NCBI GenBank assembly: GCA_903892515.1
Contig: CAITIS010000134.1
Coordinates: forward strand, 116,620 to 180,619
DNA length: 64,000 nt
Origin: an uncultured Planctomycetota bacterium
Lineage (GTDB): Bacteria > Planctomycetota > Phycisphaerae > SM23-33
Reading direction: 5' to 3'
Below the pieces are notes generated by a model. That model was not told where the DNA came from, made no database searches, and was given only the letters and a program-made list of their open reading frames with translations. The position numbers and the translations under genes are program-made. This document shows positions 36,255 to 44,738 of the stretch, piece by piece (within the stretch, counting starts at the first letter, position 1; each line of letters opens with the position of its first letter).

Positions 36255-38006
36255 TTATCTGTCCACATCCGCCAGCACGAAATCCACGCTGCCTAAAATC
36301 GCCACCAGGTCCGACACCGTCATGCCCCGGCTGAGCATGGGCACCATTTGAATGTGCGGAAAACTGGCTGAGCGAATCCGCGTGCGGTACGAATTCGTCG
36401 AGCCGTCGCTCGTCAAATAGTAGCTGTACATGCCCTTGGGGCCCTCGGTGTGTACGTTGGCCTCGCCGGCGGGAATCACCGGCCCCCAGGTCGTGCCCAG
36501 GAAGTGATTGATGAGCGTCTCGATGTCCTGCATCGTGTGTTCCTTCAGCGGCGGGCACGTCAGCGGGTGCCGCGATTTGTATTCACCCGCGGGCATGTTC
36601 TGCATGCACTGCTCGATGATCCGCAGGCTCTGCCGCATCTCCTCGACATGCACCACGGCCCGGTCGTAGCAGTCGCCCGACTGGCCGATGGGAATGTCAA
36701 AGGCGAATTGCTCATACCCGCTGTATGGCCTGGCCTTGCGCATGTCCCACGCCAGCCCGGCCGATCGCAGCATCGGCCCCGTCGCGCCCCACTCCAGCGC
36801 CTGCTCAACGCTGAACGCCCCGACGCCCCGCGTGCGCCCCTGGAAGATCCGGTTATGCAGCACGACCGTGTCATAGTCCTTCAGCCGCTTGGGCAGGTAC
36901 TTGATGAACTCGCGCACCATCGCCTGCCAGCCCTCGGGCAGGTCCATGGCCACGCCGCCGATGCGGAACCAACTGGGGTGCATCCGCCCGCCGGTGATGG
37001 CCTCGGCGATGTCCAAGGCCTTTTCGCGGTCATTGAACATATAGAAGACCGGCGACATTTGCCCCAGGTCCTGGCTGAACGTGCCGTAGAAGACCAAGTG
37101 GCTGATGATGCGGTACAGCTCGGTCATCATGACGCGAATGACCTGCGCCCGCGGCGGAATCTCGATGCCGGCCAGCGCCTCCACCGACAGCACGTACGGC
37201 AGGTTGTTGGCCACGCCCGAAAGGTAGTCCACGCGATCGGTGTAGGGGATGTACGTGTGCCAGGTCTGGCGCTCGCCCATCTTCTCGGCCCCGCGATGGT
37301 GAAAGCCGATGTCGCAGACCGCGTCGGTGATCTCCTGGCCGCGCAGCTGCAAGATCAGCCGCAACAGCCCGTGCGTGCCGGGGTGGTGCGGGCCGACGTT
37401 GAGGAACATGAAATCGAAATCGTCGCCGCGCCGCTTCAGCCCCCACTCTTCGGGCCGGAACTCCAGCTCGCTTTCCAGGTTGGCCTGGATCTGGTCGTTC
37501 AGGTGGAATGCCGGTCGCTCGGTGGCGCGGGCATAGTGCTCCTTGCGCAGCGGATGCCCCTGCCACCACGGCGGCGAGAGAATCCGCCGCAAATTGGGAT
37601 GCCCCGTCGGCGTGATGCCGAACATGTCCCACAGCTCGCGCTCGTACCAGTCGGCGTTGGGGAAGATGTCCGCCACGCTGGGCAGGCTGGGGAACTCGCC
37701 CGACAGCGGCACCTTCAGCCGCACATCGGCGTTGCGCTCCACCGACAGCAGGTGATACACCACGGCGAAATCGCGAGCGGGGCCGGGCTTGGCGCCGGCG
37801 CGCAGCCGTTCATCGATTCCCGTCAAGTCGTACAGCATCGAAAACGCGCCAGAGCATTCGTTCTTCAACCATCGCAGCGCCGGCCGGAGCTGCTCAGCGG
37901 AGATCCAGCACGTAGCGACGCCATCGGCCGTCGCCTGCGCCAACGGCGCCGGCAAGCCCAGCTGGGCCGACAGCTCCTGCTGAATGTCTGATTCGGCTAC
38001 GGTCAT
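36255..38006 (-). CDS. nuoCD: Fused NADH-quinone oxidoreductase subunits C and D
   Basis: The 30-kDa (NuoC) domain covers about residues 1-180, with the signature [10 protein letters not shown]. The 49-kDa (NuoD) domain follows: [27 protein letters not shown] and the C-terminal [11 protein letters not shown]. NuoD derives from hydrogenase large subunits but lacks the NiFe cysteines here, as expected, in contrast to the hydrogenase subunit at 44739. The fusion is the E. coli-type arrangement. The start ATG gives 583 residues. Confidence 0.96.
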   Translation of the reverse strand: MTVAESDIQQELSAQLGLPAPLAQATADGVATCWISAEQLRPALRWLKNECSGAFSMLYDLTGIDERLRAGAKPGPARDFAVVYHLLSVERNADVRLKVPLSGEFPSLPSVADIFPNADWYERELWDMFGITPTGHPNLRRILSPPWWQGHPLRKEHYARATERPAFHLNDQIQANLESELEFRPEEWGLKRRGDDFDFMFLNVGPHHPGTHGLLRLILQLRGQEITDAVCDIGFHHRGAEKMGERQTWHTYIPYTDRVDYLSGVANNLPYVLSVEALAGIEIPPRAQVIRVMMTELYRIISHLVFYGTFSQDLGQMSPVFYMFNDREKALDIAEAITGGRMHPSWFRIGGVAMDLPEGWQAMVREFIKYLPKRLKDYDTVVLHNRIFQGRTRGVGAFSVEQALEWGATGPMLRSAGLAWDMRKARPYSGYEQFAFDIPIGQSGDCYDRAVVHVEEMRQSLRIIEQCMQNMPAGEYKSRHPLTCPPLKEHTMQDIETLINHFLGTTWGPVIPAGEANVHTEGPKGMYSYYLTSDGSTNSYRTRIRSASFPHIQMVPMLSRGMTVSDLVAILGSVDFVLADVDR

Positions 38007-38287
38007 TTCACTTCTTCCAAGCCAACGACCCAACCACGGAGGACACGGAGATCACGGAGAGTGCGAAAAGGCAGTTCCTAGTTCAGAGTGATTAGTTCCT
38101 AGCGGCCAACTTCTCACCTTGGGGACTCCCAAATAGGAACTAACAACTCGCGACTCCGTGCAGTTCTCGCGAGCTCTATGCCCTCTTCCGTTCATTTGCC
38201 TTTCCTTTGCGACCTCTGCGTTCTCGGCGGTTAATGGCTTTGTCTCTTCTTGCCTTCTCTCCGTGTTCTCCGTGGTTCAACGTCCGG
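38007..38287. repeat. Nested foldback between nuoB and nuoCD
   Basis: AACCACGGAGGACACGGAGA at the left and TCTCCGTGTTCTCCGTGGTT at the right are near-complementary. GTTCCTAGTTCAGAGTG / AATAGGAACTAACAACTC arms lie inside. The arms are 9-bp periodic. Confidence 0.75.
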
Positions 38288-38893
38288 TCACACCGTATCC
38301 GGCGGCCGAAGTTTCGTCGCCCGTCGGCGTTCGTCTCGTTTCAAGTCGCGCTGCACGGGCAGGCCGGGGCGATAGACTTCCTGCGGGCCCACCAGCCACG
38401 ACAGCGGTCTTCGTTCCGTCCCCACGGCCTCACGCAGCAGCATCAGCCCGTTCATGAAAGCTTCGGGCGTTGGCGGGCAGCCCTGGATATACACATCCAC
38501 GGGCAGGAATGTGTCCACGCCCTGGACCACGCTGTAGATGTCGTACATGCCGGCCGAGTTGGCGCACGAGCCCATCGAGACCACCCAGCGCGGCTCCATC
38601 ATCTGCTCGTACAATTGCTGAATGACGGGCACCGCCTTGGCGAAGACGGTGCCGGCGATGACGATCATGTCGGCCTCACGCGGCGTACCGCGGATGACCT
38701 CGGAACCAAAGCGGGCGATGTCGTACCGGCTGGTCAGGCTGGTGGCCATTTCCACGTAGCAGCACGACAGCCCGAAATTGAACGGCCAGATCGAGTTCTT
38801 CCGTCCCCAGGCCATGGCCCGCTGCAACGTCGTCAGCAGGATGCCGTGCTCGCTGGCCGATGGGGCCGGGCGAATGATCGGGCTTGGCGTCAC
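38288..38893 (-). CDS. nuoB: NADH-quinone oxidoreductase subunit B
   Basis: Binds cluster N2, the last iron-sulfur cluster before quinone. The four ligands are in [16 protein letters not shown] and QGCPPTPE. The start is a GTG at 38893: AAGGAG lies 8 nt upstream and the codon overlaps the nuoA stop (GTGA). Length 201 residues. Confidence 0.95.
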   Translation of the reverse strand: MTPSPIIRPAPSASEHGILLTTLQRAMAWGRKNSIWPFNFGLSCCYVEMATSLTSRYDIARFGSEVIRGTPREADMIVIAGTVFAKAVPVIQQLYEQMMEPRWVVSMGSCANSAGMYDIYSVVQGVDTFLPVDVYIQGCPPTPEAFMNGLMLLREAVGTERRPLSWLVGPQEVYRPGLPVQRDLKRDERRRATKLRPPDTV

Positions 38894-39306
38894 TGGCCAC
38901 GCTCCTTGTCGGGGGCCGGCTTGCTGCCGCTCGCACGCCAGTCCAGCGCGCCGCTGCGCCAGAGATACGCCAGCGCCGCCAGCAGCACGGCCATGAAGAT
39001 GAGCACCTCGACGTACCCGGCCCAGCCCAGCTCGCGCACCGCCACCGCCCAGACGAACAGGAACACCGACTCCAAGTCGAAGATGACGAAGAACATGGCC
39101 ACCAGGTAGAAGTCCACGGGAAACCGCAAGCGAGCCCCGCCGGTGGGCGTCATGCCCGACTCGTACGGCACGTCGGTGGCCTGCTGCCGGTGCCGCTGGC
39201 CCAGGACATAGGAGAACGCTAAGATGCCGGCGGCCAGCACGACCACCAGCACGAAATACACTCCCAGCGGCCAAATCGGCCCCTCGGCAGCCAGCGCCAG
39301 CGCCAA
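38890..39306 (-). CDS. nuoA: NADH-quinone oxidoreductase subunit A
   Basis: A small three-helix subunit, first gene of the nuo operon. The motif [15 protein letters not shown] replaces the usual YECG, so the conserved Cys of the loop is Ser here. I chose a TTG start at 39306 because AAAGGAG stands 6 nt upstream; a GTG at 39336 in the same frame lacks a ribosome site and would lie only about 9 nt after the predicted transcription start. Length 138 residues. Confidence 0.9.
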   Translation of the reverse strand: MALALAAEGPIWPLGVYFVLVVVLAAGILAFSYVLGQRHRQQATDVPYESGMTPTGGARLRFPVDFYLVAMFFVIFDLESVFLFVWAVAVRELGWAGYVEVLIFMAVLLAALAYLWRSGALDWRASGSKPAPDKERGQ

Positions 39307-39351
39307 GCGGTGCTCCTTTCCAACCCATGATTCCACAATGGCCTACAAAAG

Positions 39352-39357
39352 ATTATA
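39352..39357 (-). promoter_or_regulatory. -10 box of the nuo operon
   Basis: The complement reads TATAAT, followed about 40 nt later by AAAGGAG and the nuoA TTG start. A weak TTCTCT lies 17 bp upstream as possible -35 box. Confidence 0.5.
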
Positions 39358-39840
39358 GGCGGGGAGGAGCGCTCAGAGAATGCCGGCGACGCAGAGACGA
39401 TGAGAGGCAGAGAAGAGGGCGGAGAGCGGAGGTCTGAGGCCAGAGAGAAGAGGCCCGACAGGAAAGGCCTCAGATAAGAGGATGCAGGACGGGGCCAGGG
39501 GGCAAGCGGCCCTGCGCGCACGCCAACAATGCAGAACCGGGTGGCATGGTCAGCCCGCCGTTCGGGGCTGGCCATGTAGGAACCTTCGTGGTATCAATGA
39601 CGACATTGCTGACCGTGCCTGTTACCGCACTTTCTGTGGCCAGAAGGCGTGGATGAACGGTGGCGATTGACCACGAAAGCCTTCCCGTGAAGGACGGATG
39701 CTGCGTGGCCGATGGTCAACGCATGGCCAGCCCAACAGCGGGCTGACCATGGCACCCGGCCAAGCAGCCCGCCGTTCGGGGCTGGCCATGTAGGAACCTT
39801 CGTGGTATCAATGGCGGCATGACCCGGCGGAGCCGGGCTT
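39358..39840. repeat. Spacer with a 219-bp inverted-repeat unit and a 49-bp direct repeat
   Basis: A class A palindrome (39539-39576) and its inverted partner (39722-39757) bound a 219-bp unit. The 49 bases at 39551-39599 are repeated exactly at 39765-39813, immediately outside the unit. The left part (39360-39480) consists of GGAGGTCTGAGGCC-type heptads. The unit might be a non-autonomous mobile element; I see no protein in it. Confidence 0.75.
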
Positions 39841-40167
39841 GTGAAAGAGTTGTCTGATCCTATGGGAAAACCACGCATTGACATTCCGAAGGAGCTGATC
39901 GAGGCGTTCTGCCGGCGAAACCACATTCGGCGGCTGGCCTTGTTCGGCTCCGTCCTGCGCGACGATTTCGGCCCAGCCAGCGACGTGGACGTGCTGGTGG
40001 AGTTCGAGACCGGCGCCCGGGTGGGCCTGTTGCGTCTGGCCGGAATGGAGATTGAACTAAGCGAAATACTTGGGCGCAAGGTTGACCTGAACACCCCCGG
40101 CTTTCTGAGCGACTACTTCCGCGCTCAGGTGCTGGCCGAAGCCGAGGTGCAATATGACGCGGCATGA
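39841..40167 (+). CDS. MntA-type minimal nucleotidyltransferase antitoxin
   Basis: A small polymerase-beta-fold nucleotidyltransferase of HEPN/MNT systems, which AMPylates and neutralises the HepT RNase. GSVLRDDFGPASDVD holds the GSX10DXD signature (Gly36-Ser37, Asp48 and Asp50). Length 108 residues from a GTG start; an ATG seven codons later (39862) is an alternative and neither has a good ribosome site. It overlaps the hepT-like gene by 14 nt. Confidence 0.88.
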   Translation: MKELSDPMGKPRIDIPKELIEAFCRRNHIRRLALFGSVLRDDFGPASDVDVLVEFETGARVGLLRLAGMEIELSEILGRKVDLNTPGFLSDYFRAQVLAEAEVQYDAA

Positions 40168-40492
40168 CGACGTGATCCGCCTGCGGCACATGCTGGACTA
40201 TGCCCAGGAGGCGGTCGAGATGGCGCGCGGACGGCAACGCGAGGATCTGCAACGAGACCGAATGCTGCAACTGGCTCTGGTTCGGCTGGTGGAGATCGTC
40301 GGCGAGGCCGCGGCGCGGGTCGGCCCGGAGACGCAGGAACGGTTTGCATACATTCCCTGGCCGCAGGCGCGAGGAATGCGAAACCGGCTGATCCACGGGT
40401 ACGACAAGGTGGACCTGGAGGTTCTTTGGGACACGATTCAGGACGATCTACCGGCGTTGATCGCCCAATTGCAGCAAGCACTGGGAAGTTAG
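40154..40492 (+). CDS. HepT-like HEPN-domain toxin
   Basis: An RNase toxin of the HEPN family; 112 residues. The catalytic RX4HXY motif is intact: Arg76, His81 and Tyr83 in RNRLIHGY. The gene overlaps the nucleotidyltransferase, typical for this type VII toxin-antitoxin pair. It lies between the nuo operon and the hydrogenase operon. Confidence 0.9.
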   Translation: MTRHDDVIRLRHMLDYAQEAVEMARGRQREDLQRDRMLQLALVRLVEIVGEAAARVGPETQERFAYIPWPQARGMRNRLIHGYDKVDLEVLWDTIQDDLPALIAQLQQALGS

Positions 40493-40526
40493 ATATGGGG
40501 TCCACAGAACTCCCAGGAGAGCAGGA

Positions 40527-40774
40527 ATGGATAAAGCAATTGTGGTCCGGCTGCACAGCAGCTTTGAGGATATGGTCCGCAAGGATGAAGAGACCGGCAC
40601 AGAGTTCTGGATGGCCCGCGATCTTCAGATGCTGCTGGGGTATGCGCGATGGGAGAATTTCACCAAGGTTATAGCGAAAGCCATAACTGCTTGCCAGAAC
40701 TCAAGTCATGAGTCCAAGGACCATTTTCTTGAAGTCACGAAAATGGTTGACCTTGGGTCAAGTGCCAAGCGTGA
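40527..40774 (+). pseudogene. Truncated dinD-like gene
   Basis: The 83 codons resemble the N-terminus of DNA-damage-inducible protein D: FWMARDLQMLLGYARWENF, then KAITACQNSSHESKDHF and KMVDLGSSAKRE. The full protein is about 270 residues. Similarity ends exactly where a GGTGCCATGCTGCTGCG palindrome begins at 40775, and the remaining gene is absent. Confidence 0.75.
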
Positions 40775-41023
40775 GGTGCCATGCTGCTGCGTTGTCTTGC
40801 AGAAGCATGCGAAGCGCACGGCGGTAGCCAAACATGCTTTCCGCGACGGCGTGGCTTACCCGTACCTCACACGTATGCGTGGCCGCACCCTCACCCGGCC
40901 CTTCGGGCCACCCTCTCCCAGGGGGAGAGGAGTTAAAGCCCGCACGCTACGCTTTGCGCCCTACGCCCTGCAACCTATGCCGTACGCCCTATGACCTATG
41001 ACCTATGACCTTTCTTTCATGAC
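40775..41023. repeat. Palindrome and 7-bp periodic array between dinD remnant and hypB
   Basis: Positions 40775-40809 form a palindrome (GGTGCCATGCTGCTGC / GCAGAAGCATG). Positions 40860-40905 are unassigned. CCTCTCCC/GGGAGAGG at 40911-40930 and a CCTATGA-type heptad array at about 40959-41034 copy the arrangement at the left end of the window. The array runs into hypB and contains its stop codon. Confidence 0.75.
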
Positions 41024-41689
41024 CTATGACCTGTCTTTCAAACTCTGCCGTCGCTCCTTCAGCCACGTCAACCACTGATTTACGCCCTGGCCAGTCTTGG
41101 CCGAAAGCTCGATCACCGGGGCACGCGTGTTGATGTGTTTGAGGTCTTCGTAGACGCGGCTCTTGTCGTATTCCAGCACGCCTGCGAGGTCCACCTTGGT
41201 CAGCAGGATCACGTCGGCCTGCTGGAAGAGCACCGGGTACTTGGCGATCTTGTCGTTGCCCTCTGCCGTTGAGAGCAGCACGACCTTGGCGTGTTCGCCC
41301 AGGTCGAAGCTGGCCGGGCAGACCATGTTGCCCACGTTTTCGATGAACAGGAACGCCAGGCCGGAAAGGTCCAGCTCGCGCAGGCCGTGGGTGACTTGCG
41401 AGCTGGTCAGGTGGCAGCCCTGGCCGGTGTTGATCTGCACGATCTGGGCCTTGCCGTCGGCGAGGCGCTCGGCGTCGCGCGAGGTCTGCAAGTCCCCCAC
41501 CAGCACAGCCGATGGCGTGCCGCCCGCGTCCAGCGCTGCCAGCGTCTTTTGCAGCAGCGTGGTCTTGCCGCTGCCCGGGGCGCTCATCATGTTCACGCAC
41601 AGCACGCCGTTCTGATCCAGCAGCCGGCGGTTCTCGACGGCCCGGGCCTCGTTGGCTTCGAGCACATTGGCCACGACCTTGATCTTCAT
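41024..41689 (-). CDS. hypB: Hydrogenase nickel incorporation GTPase HypB
   Basis: A GTPase that drives nickel delivery to the hydrogenase large subunit. The P-loop is SAPGSGKTT (residues 36-44), and NMVCPASFDLGEHAKV carries the conserved metal-site Cys. There is no His-rich N-terminal store. I chose the ATG at 41689 (MKIKVVANVL), which overlaps the hypA stop (ATGA). Length 221 residues. The TAG stop lies within a CCTATGA heptad array. hypC, D, E and F are not in the window. Confidence 0.94.
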   Translation of the reverse strand: MKIKVVANVLEANEARAVENRRLLDQNGVLCVNMMSAPGSGKTTLLQKTLAALDAGGTPSAVLVGDLQTSRDAERLADGKAQIVQINTGQGCHLTSSQVTHGLRELDLSGLAFLFIENVGNMVCPASFDLGEHAKVVLLSTAEGNDKIAKYPVLFQQADVILLTKVDLAGVLEYDKSRVYEDLKHINTRAPVIELSAKTGQGVNQWLTWLKERRQSLKDRS

Positions 41690-42042
41690 TTCTCGTCTTC
41701 CTCGGCAAAGGTAACGCTGATCAGCAGAATCTCGTCGCCGCCGGTGACCTCGGTGCGGGCCTTGCGGCAGGCGGGGCAGGCGAAGTTGGTGCCGTCGCTC
41801 TCGAACTGGTGGTCGCAGGCCAGGCAATGCACGCGGGCGTTCTTGATGACCGTGGTGAGCTTGGCCCCGTGCGCCAGCCCGCCCTCGACGACCATCTCGA
41901 AGGCCGCCTGGAGCGACTCGGGAAACACCTGGGCCAATACGCCGATCTCCAGCTCGACCTCCTCGACGCGCTTGGCGCCATGCTGCTGGGCCAGGCCCTC
42001 GATCTGTTCCAGCACGCCGTAAGCTATGGAAAGTTCATGCAT
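41686..42042 (-). CDS. hypA: Hydrogenase nickel metallochaperone HypA
   Basis: Delivers nickel together with HypB. The N-terminal MHELSIA contains the nickel-binding His2. The zinc site is formed by CLAC (near residue 73) and CPAC (near 89). Length 118 residues. It is the second-last gene of the hydrogenase cluster. Confidence 0.94.
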   Translation of the reverse strand: MHELSIAYGVLEQIEGLAQQHGAKRVEEVELEIGVLAQVFPESLQAAFEMVVEGGLAHGAKLTTVIKNARVHCLACDHQFESDGTNFACPACRKARTEVTGGDEILLISVTFAEEDEK

Positions 42043-42286
42043 TGCAGTGGCACCTCGCTCCTGGTCTGCTACATCCTACGCATCCATACAGGGTTGCGGG
42101 AAGCAGGGTTCGGAAAAGACAGGCCGGAGGTCGGAGGCCAGAGGCCAGGGAAACAGCGTTTTACCGCCGAGAGCGCGGAGATAGCCGAGGAAGAATGGAC
42201 GAAATCATAGGTGGCGGGATCTGGGTGCCATGGTCAGCCCGCTGTTGGGCTGGCCATGCGTGGACCGTCTCGCCGAACGCGATCCA
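42043..42286. repeat. Repeat spacer between the DUF3795 gene and hypA
   Basis: A class A palindrome (42233-42258) and GGAGGTCGGAGGCC-type heptads plus GCCGAGAGCGCGGAG units (42120-42200) fill it. Confidence 0.6.
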
Positions 42287-42547
42287 CTACTTGGCTGTGC
42301 GGAGATTCTCGATGCGCCGGCCATTGTCGCCGTGCGCCTTGTCGAACGAGAAGGCCTTGAGTTTCTCGCACGGGAATTCGTCGCACTTGCCGCAATGCTC
42401 CAGCTTCTTGCTCATGCAGCACTTCGCCAGGCCGCACTCGCCCCAGGCCAGCGTCCCGCCCGACGCCTGGCAGCCGGGGCAGTTCTTCGTTCGATATTCG
42501 CAAGCCTGGCAATCGAGTCCGCAGGAGGCCAGTTCAGACATAGTCAT
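42287..42547 (-). CDS. Cysteine-rich DUF3795-like protein
   Basis: An 86-residue protein with 11 cysteines in C-x2-C and C-x4-C spacings (SCGLDCQACEYRTKNCPGC, then CGLAKCCMSKKLEHCGKC and FPCEKL), like DUF3795 family members that probably bind metal. No function is established. It lies inside the hydrogenase cluster between the endopeptidase and hypA, so a maturation role is possible but unproven. Either of two ATGs (42547 or 42541) may be used; GAGGG lies upstream. Confidence 0.75.
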   Translation of the reverse strand: MTMSELASCGLDCQACEYRTKNCPGCQASGGTLAWGECGLAKCCMSKKLEHCGKCDEFPCEKLKAFSFDKAHGDNGRRIENLRTAK

Positions 42548-42574
42548 TGCCCTCTTACAGGTGTCCTCGTCAAG

Positions 42575-43132
42575 CTATCTGCGATCCGCGAAGGGTGCAA
42601 TGGCCTGCGTGTGAACGTCGGGCCCTACTTGGGCGGAGGCCTTGATGACGCCGGCGATGTCGGCGGCCAGGGTGGCTACCGCGGCGGTGACTGCGGGGCA
42701 GACGGGCGAGCCGAAGCGGGTGTCGCCGGGCTGGATGCCGACGATGACGACTTTGGAGCCGATGGTCTTGTGGATGTAATCCACCAGCACCTGCATGGGC
42801 ATTTTGTGCGTCGAGCCGGGGGCGCCGGCCGATGGGCCGGGGTTCAGCACGCGGTAGTAGCCGGGCGCCTGGCCCATGTCGGCGGCATCGATCAGCAGCA
42901 CGTGGCTGGGGGCGAGGGCGCGGATCGAGCCGGTGAAATTCTCCGGGGCGGTTTCGCCGAAGAAAATGTGCAACGCCGGCGCGGCCGGCAGAGCGGGACG
43001 GTGCTTTTCCAGCTCTTCGGCTGTGAGCAGCCCGGCGGCGTCGTCGCCGCGCAACGGCGAACCGGCCGCCAGAACGACCAGGCTTTTGAGGCCAGAGAGG
43101 GCTTGCAGCAGTGCGGGGGAGAAGTCGTTCAT
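42575..43132 (-). CDS. Hydrogenase maturation endopeptidase (HycI-like)
   Basis: A nickel-dependent protease that removes the C-terminal peptide of the hydrogenase large subunit after metal insertion. AAGSPLRGDDAAG (near residue 22) corresponds to the family GN-x-L-x-x-DDG motif, and LIDAADMG near 82 to the second acidic site. Length 185 residues from the ATG at 43132. The substrate is presumably the large subunit encoded about 1.6 kb upstream in the same cluster. Confidence 0.88.
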   Translation of the reverse strand: MNDFSPALLQALSGLKSLVVLAAGSPLRGDDAAGLLTAEELEKHRPALPAAPALHIFFGETAPENFTGSIRALAPSHVLLIDAADMGQAPGYYRVLNPGPSAGAPGSTHKMPMQVLVDYIHKTIGSKVVIVGIQPGDTRFGSPVCPAVTAAVATLAADIAGVIKASAQVGPDVHTQAIAPFADRR

Positions 43133-43326
43133 AAAGTTAGGCAAGCTTGAATCAGGTTAGTACATCCGAATCGTCAACATGCCTTTCCGCTGGACGACGC
43201 GTAAAGGCATTGCACCCGTCGCAAGGAGCATGGCACCGAGCCGCCAAAGAACCGCCAATCAGCCCGCCACATCCACAGCCGAGGGCGGCTGTGCCACGGG
43301 TTAAACCGGTTATGAGACCAACTCGC
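43133..43326. repeat. Two palindromes between the ferredoxin and endopeptidase genes
   Basis: CATGCCTTTCCGC / GCGTAAAGGCAT (43178-43210) and the 26-bp palindrome at 43273-43298, identical to copies at 2547 and inside nuoL. Confidence 0.8.
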
Positions 43327-43770
43327 TTATTCGTGCGCGTCGCTCTTGGGCTCGGGTGCCGTCGCGGTAGCCGTAGCAGTGCCGGCCGGTGCTGCCGCCG
43401 CCGCCGCAACAGGACAGTCGTTCTTGAACGTCACGATCAGTTTGCCGCGATCGAGTTGGGCCAGCTCGAATTCCCCGGTGGCTTCCAACGCTTTCTTCGG
43501 ACAAGTGTCCACGCACTGGGCGCAATACATGCAGCGCGCGAAGTCGAACACGGCCTCGAAGCGCTTGTCGCCGACCTTCTGGATCGTGATCGCCCCGGAC
43601 GGGCAATCCTTCATGCACAGTTTGCAGCCGATGCACTTAGAGGCGTCGAACTTCAGCCGGCCCCGGAAGCGGGCGGGCATTTGCACCTTCACGAAGGGGT
43701 AGCGCACGGTAGCGGCCTTACGGAACATCGACCGCATGACCTCGTGGAACATCCTGCCGGGTCTTTTCAT
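43327..43770 (-). CDS. Hydrogenase ferredoxin-like subunit (NuoI/EchF/HycF-like)
   Basis: Carries two 4Fe-4S clusters in CIGCKLCMKDCP and CMYCAQCVDTCP and connects the electron donor, probably ferredoxin, to the small subunit. A C-terminal Ala/Thr-rich tail of about 30 residues is unusual. The start overlaps the NuoH-like stop (ATGA). Length 147 residues. Confidence 0.92.
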   Translation of the reverse strand: MKRPGRMFHEVMRSMFRKAATVRYPFVKVQMPARFRGRLKFDASKCIGCKLCMKDCPSGAITIQKVGDKRFEAVFDFARCMYCAQCVDTCPKKALEATGEFELAQLDRGKLIVTFKNDCPVAAAAAAPAGTATATATAPEPKSDAHE

Positions 43771-44738
43771 GGAATCATCACTCCCCTGGCGATGGTGCCC
43801 TTGGCGACCAAGTCCGCCATGAGTTGTACGAACGCCAACGGGGCGGCGATCTGCCAACAAAAGTTGATCATCTGGTCCAGTCGGAGGCGGGCGAACAGCG
43901 TCCGCATCAGCGAGAGCATGGATATGACGGCCAGGATCTTGGCCAGGTACAGGCCAAAGCCCGCCACCGGGCCAAAGTCCATGCCAAAGGGCAGGAACAC
44001 GGCCGCCAGCAGCGAAGCGCCCACGACCATCTCCACGTCGATGGCCAGGCGGAACAGCGCCAGCAACCGGCCGCTGTATTCGGTGAAGCTGCCGGCGACG
44101 ATTTCCGTCTCGGCCTCGGGGGCGTCAAAGGGCACGCGCTCCAGCTTGCCCAGCAGCGCCACTAAGGCGATGGCCAAACCCAGCAGGTTCAGCAGCGACA
44201 GCAGCGGCCGGTGGGCGTAGAAGAGCGACATCCCGCTGAGCGACCAAGTGCCTGCCAGCAGGGCCGGGGCCAGGATCGCCAGGAACAGCGGGATCTCATA
44301 GGCGAAGAGCTGCATGATCGAGCGGGCGGCGCCGATCATGGAATACACGCTACGGCTATACCAGCCGCCCAGGAAAAACGTGATGGTCGGGATCGTCAGC
44401 AGGTACAGCACGACGATGACGTCGCCGGGGAATGAGCACAGGGCCTGGTGCGACCAGATCGGGATATAGAAGGACGCCGTCACAGCCGCCGTCAGCGCGA
44501 ACATGGGCGTGACGACGAACATGAACTTGTCAGCCAGGTCGGGCACGACCTCCTGCTTGGCCAGCAGTTTGATCAGGTCGGCCAGTGGCTGAAACCATGG
44601 CGGCCCCAGCCGGTTCTGCAGCCGGGCGTAGAGCTTGCGATCGACGAACTCCGCCGCCAGAGCCAAGGCCACCAGGAACAGCAGCCCAGGAAAGATCAGG
44701 ATTTGAAACAACGCCCAGAGGATCGACGACCAGTGCAC
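43767..44738 (-). CDS. Hydrogenase membrane subunit (NuoH/EchB/HycD-like)
   Basis: Anchors the hydrogenase module in the membrane. About 8 helices; LGPPWFQPLADLIKLLAKQ and VPFDAPEAETEIVAGSFTEYSG are the counterparts of the NuoH loops. Length 323 residues. It begins directly before the large-subunit stop, as part of a tight operon. Confidence 0.93.
   Translation of the reverse strand: MHWSSILWALFQILIFPGLLFLVALALAAEFVDRKLYARLQNRLGPPWFQPLADLIKLLAKQEVVPDLADKFMFVVTPMFALTAAVTASFYIPIWSHQALCSFPGDVIVVLYLLTIPTITFFLGGWYSRSVYSMIGAARSIMQLFAYEIPLFLAILAPALLAGTWSLSGMSLFYAHRPLLSLLNLLGLAIALVALLGKLERVPFDAPEAETEIVAGSFTEYSGRLLALFRLAIDVEMVVGASLLAAVFLPFGMDFGPVAGFGLYLAKILAVISMLSLMRTLFARLRLDQMINFCWQIAAPLAFVQLMADLVAKGTIARGVMIP

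Noticed and set aside
41690..41827. N-terminal extension of HypB upstream of MKIKVVANVL
   Set aside because: It overlaps hypA in another frame, is arginine-rich shadow sequence, and the ATGA overlap gives the natural start.
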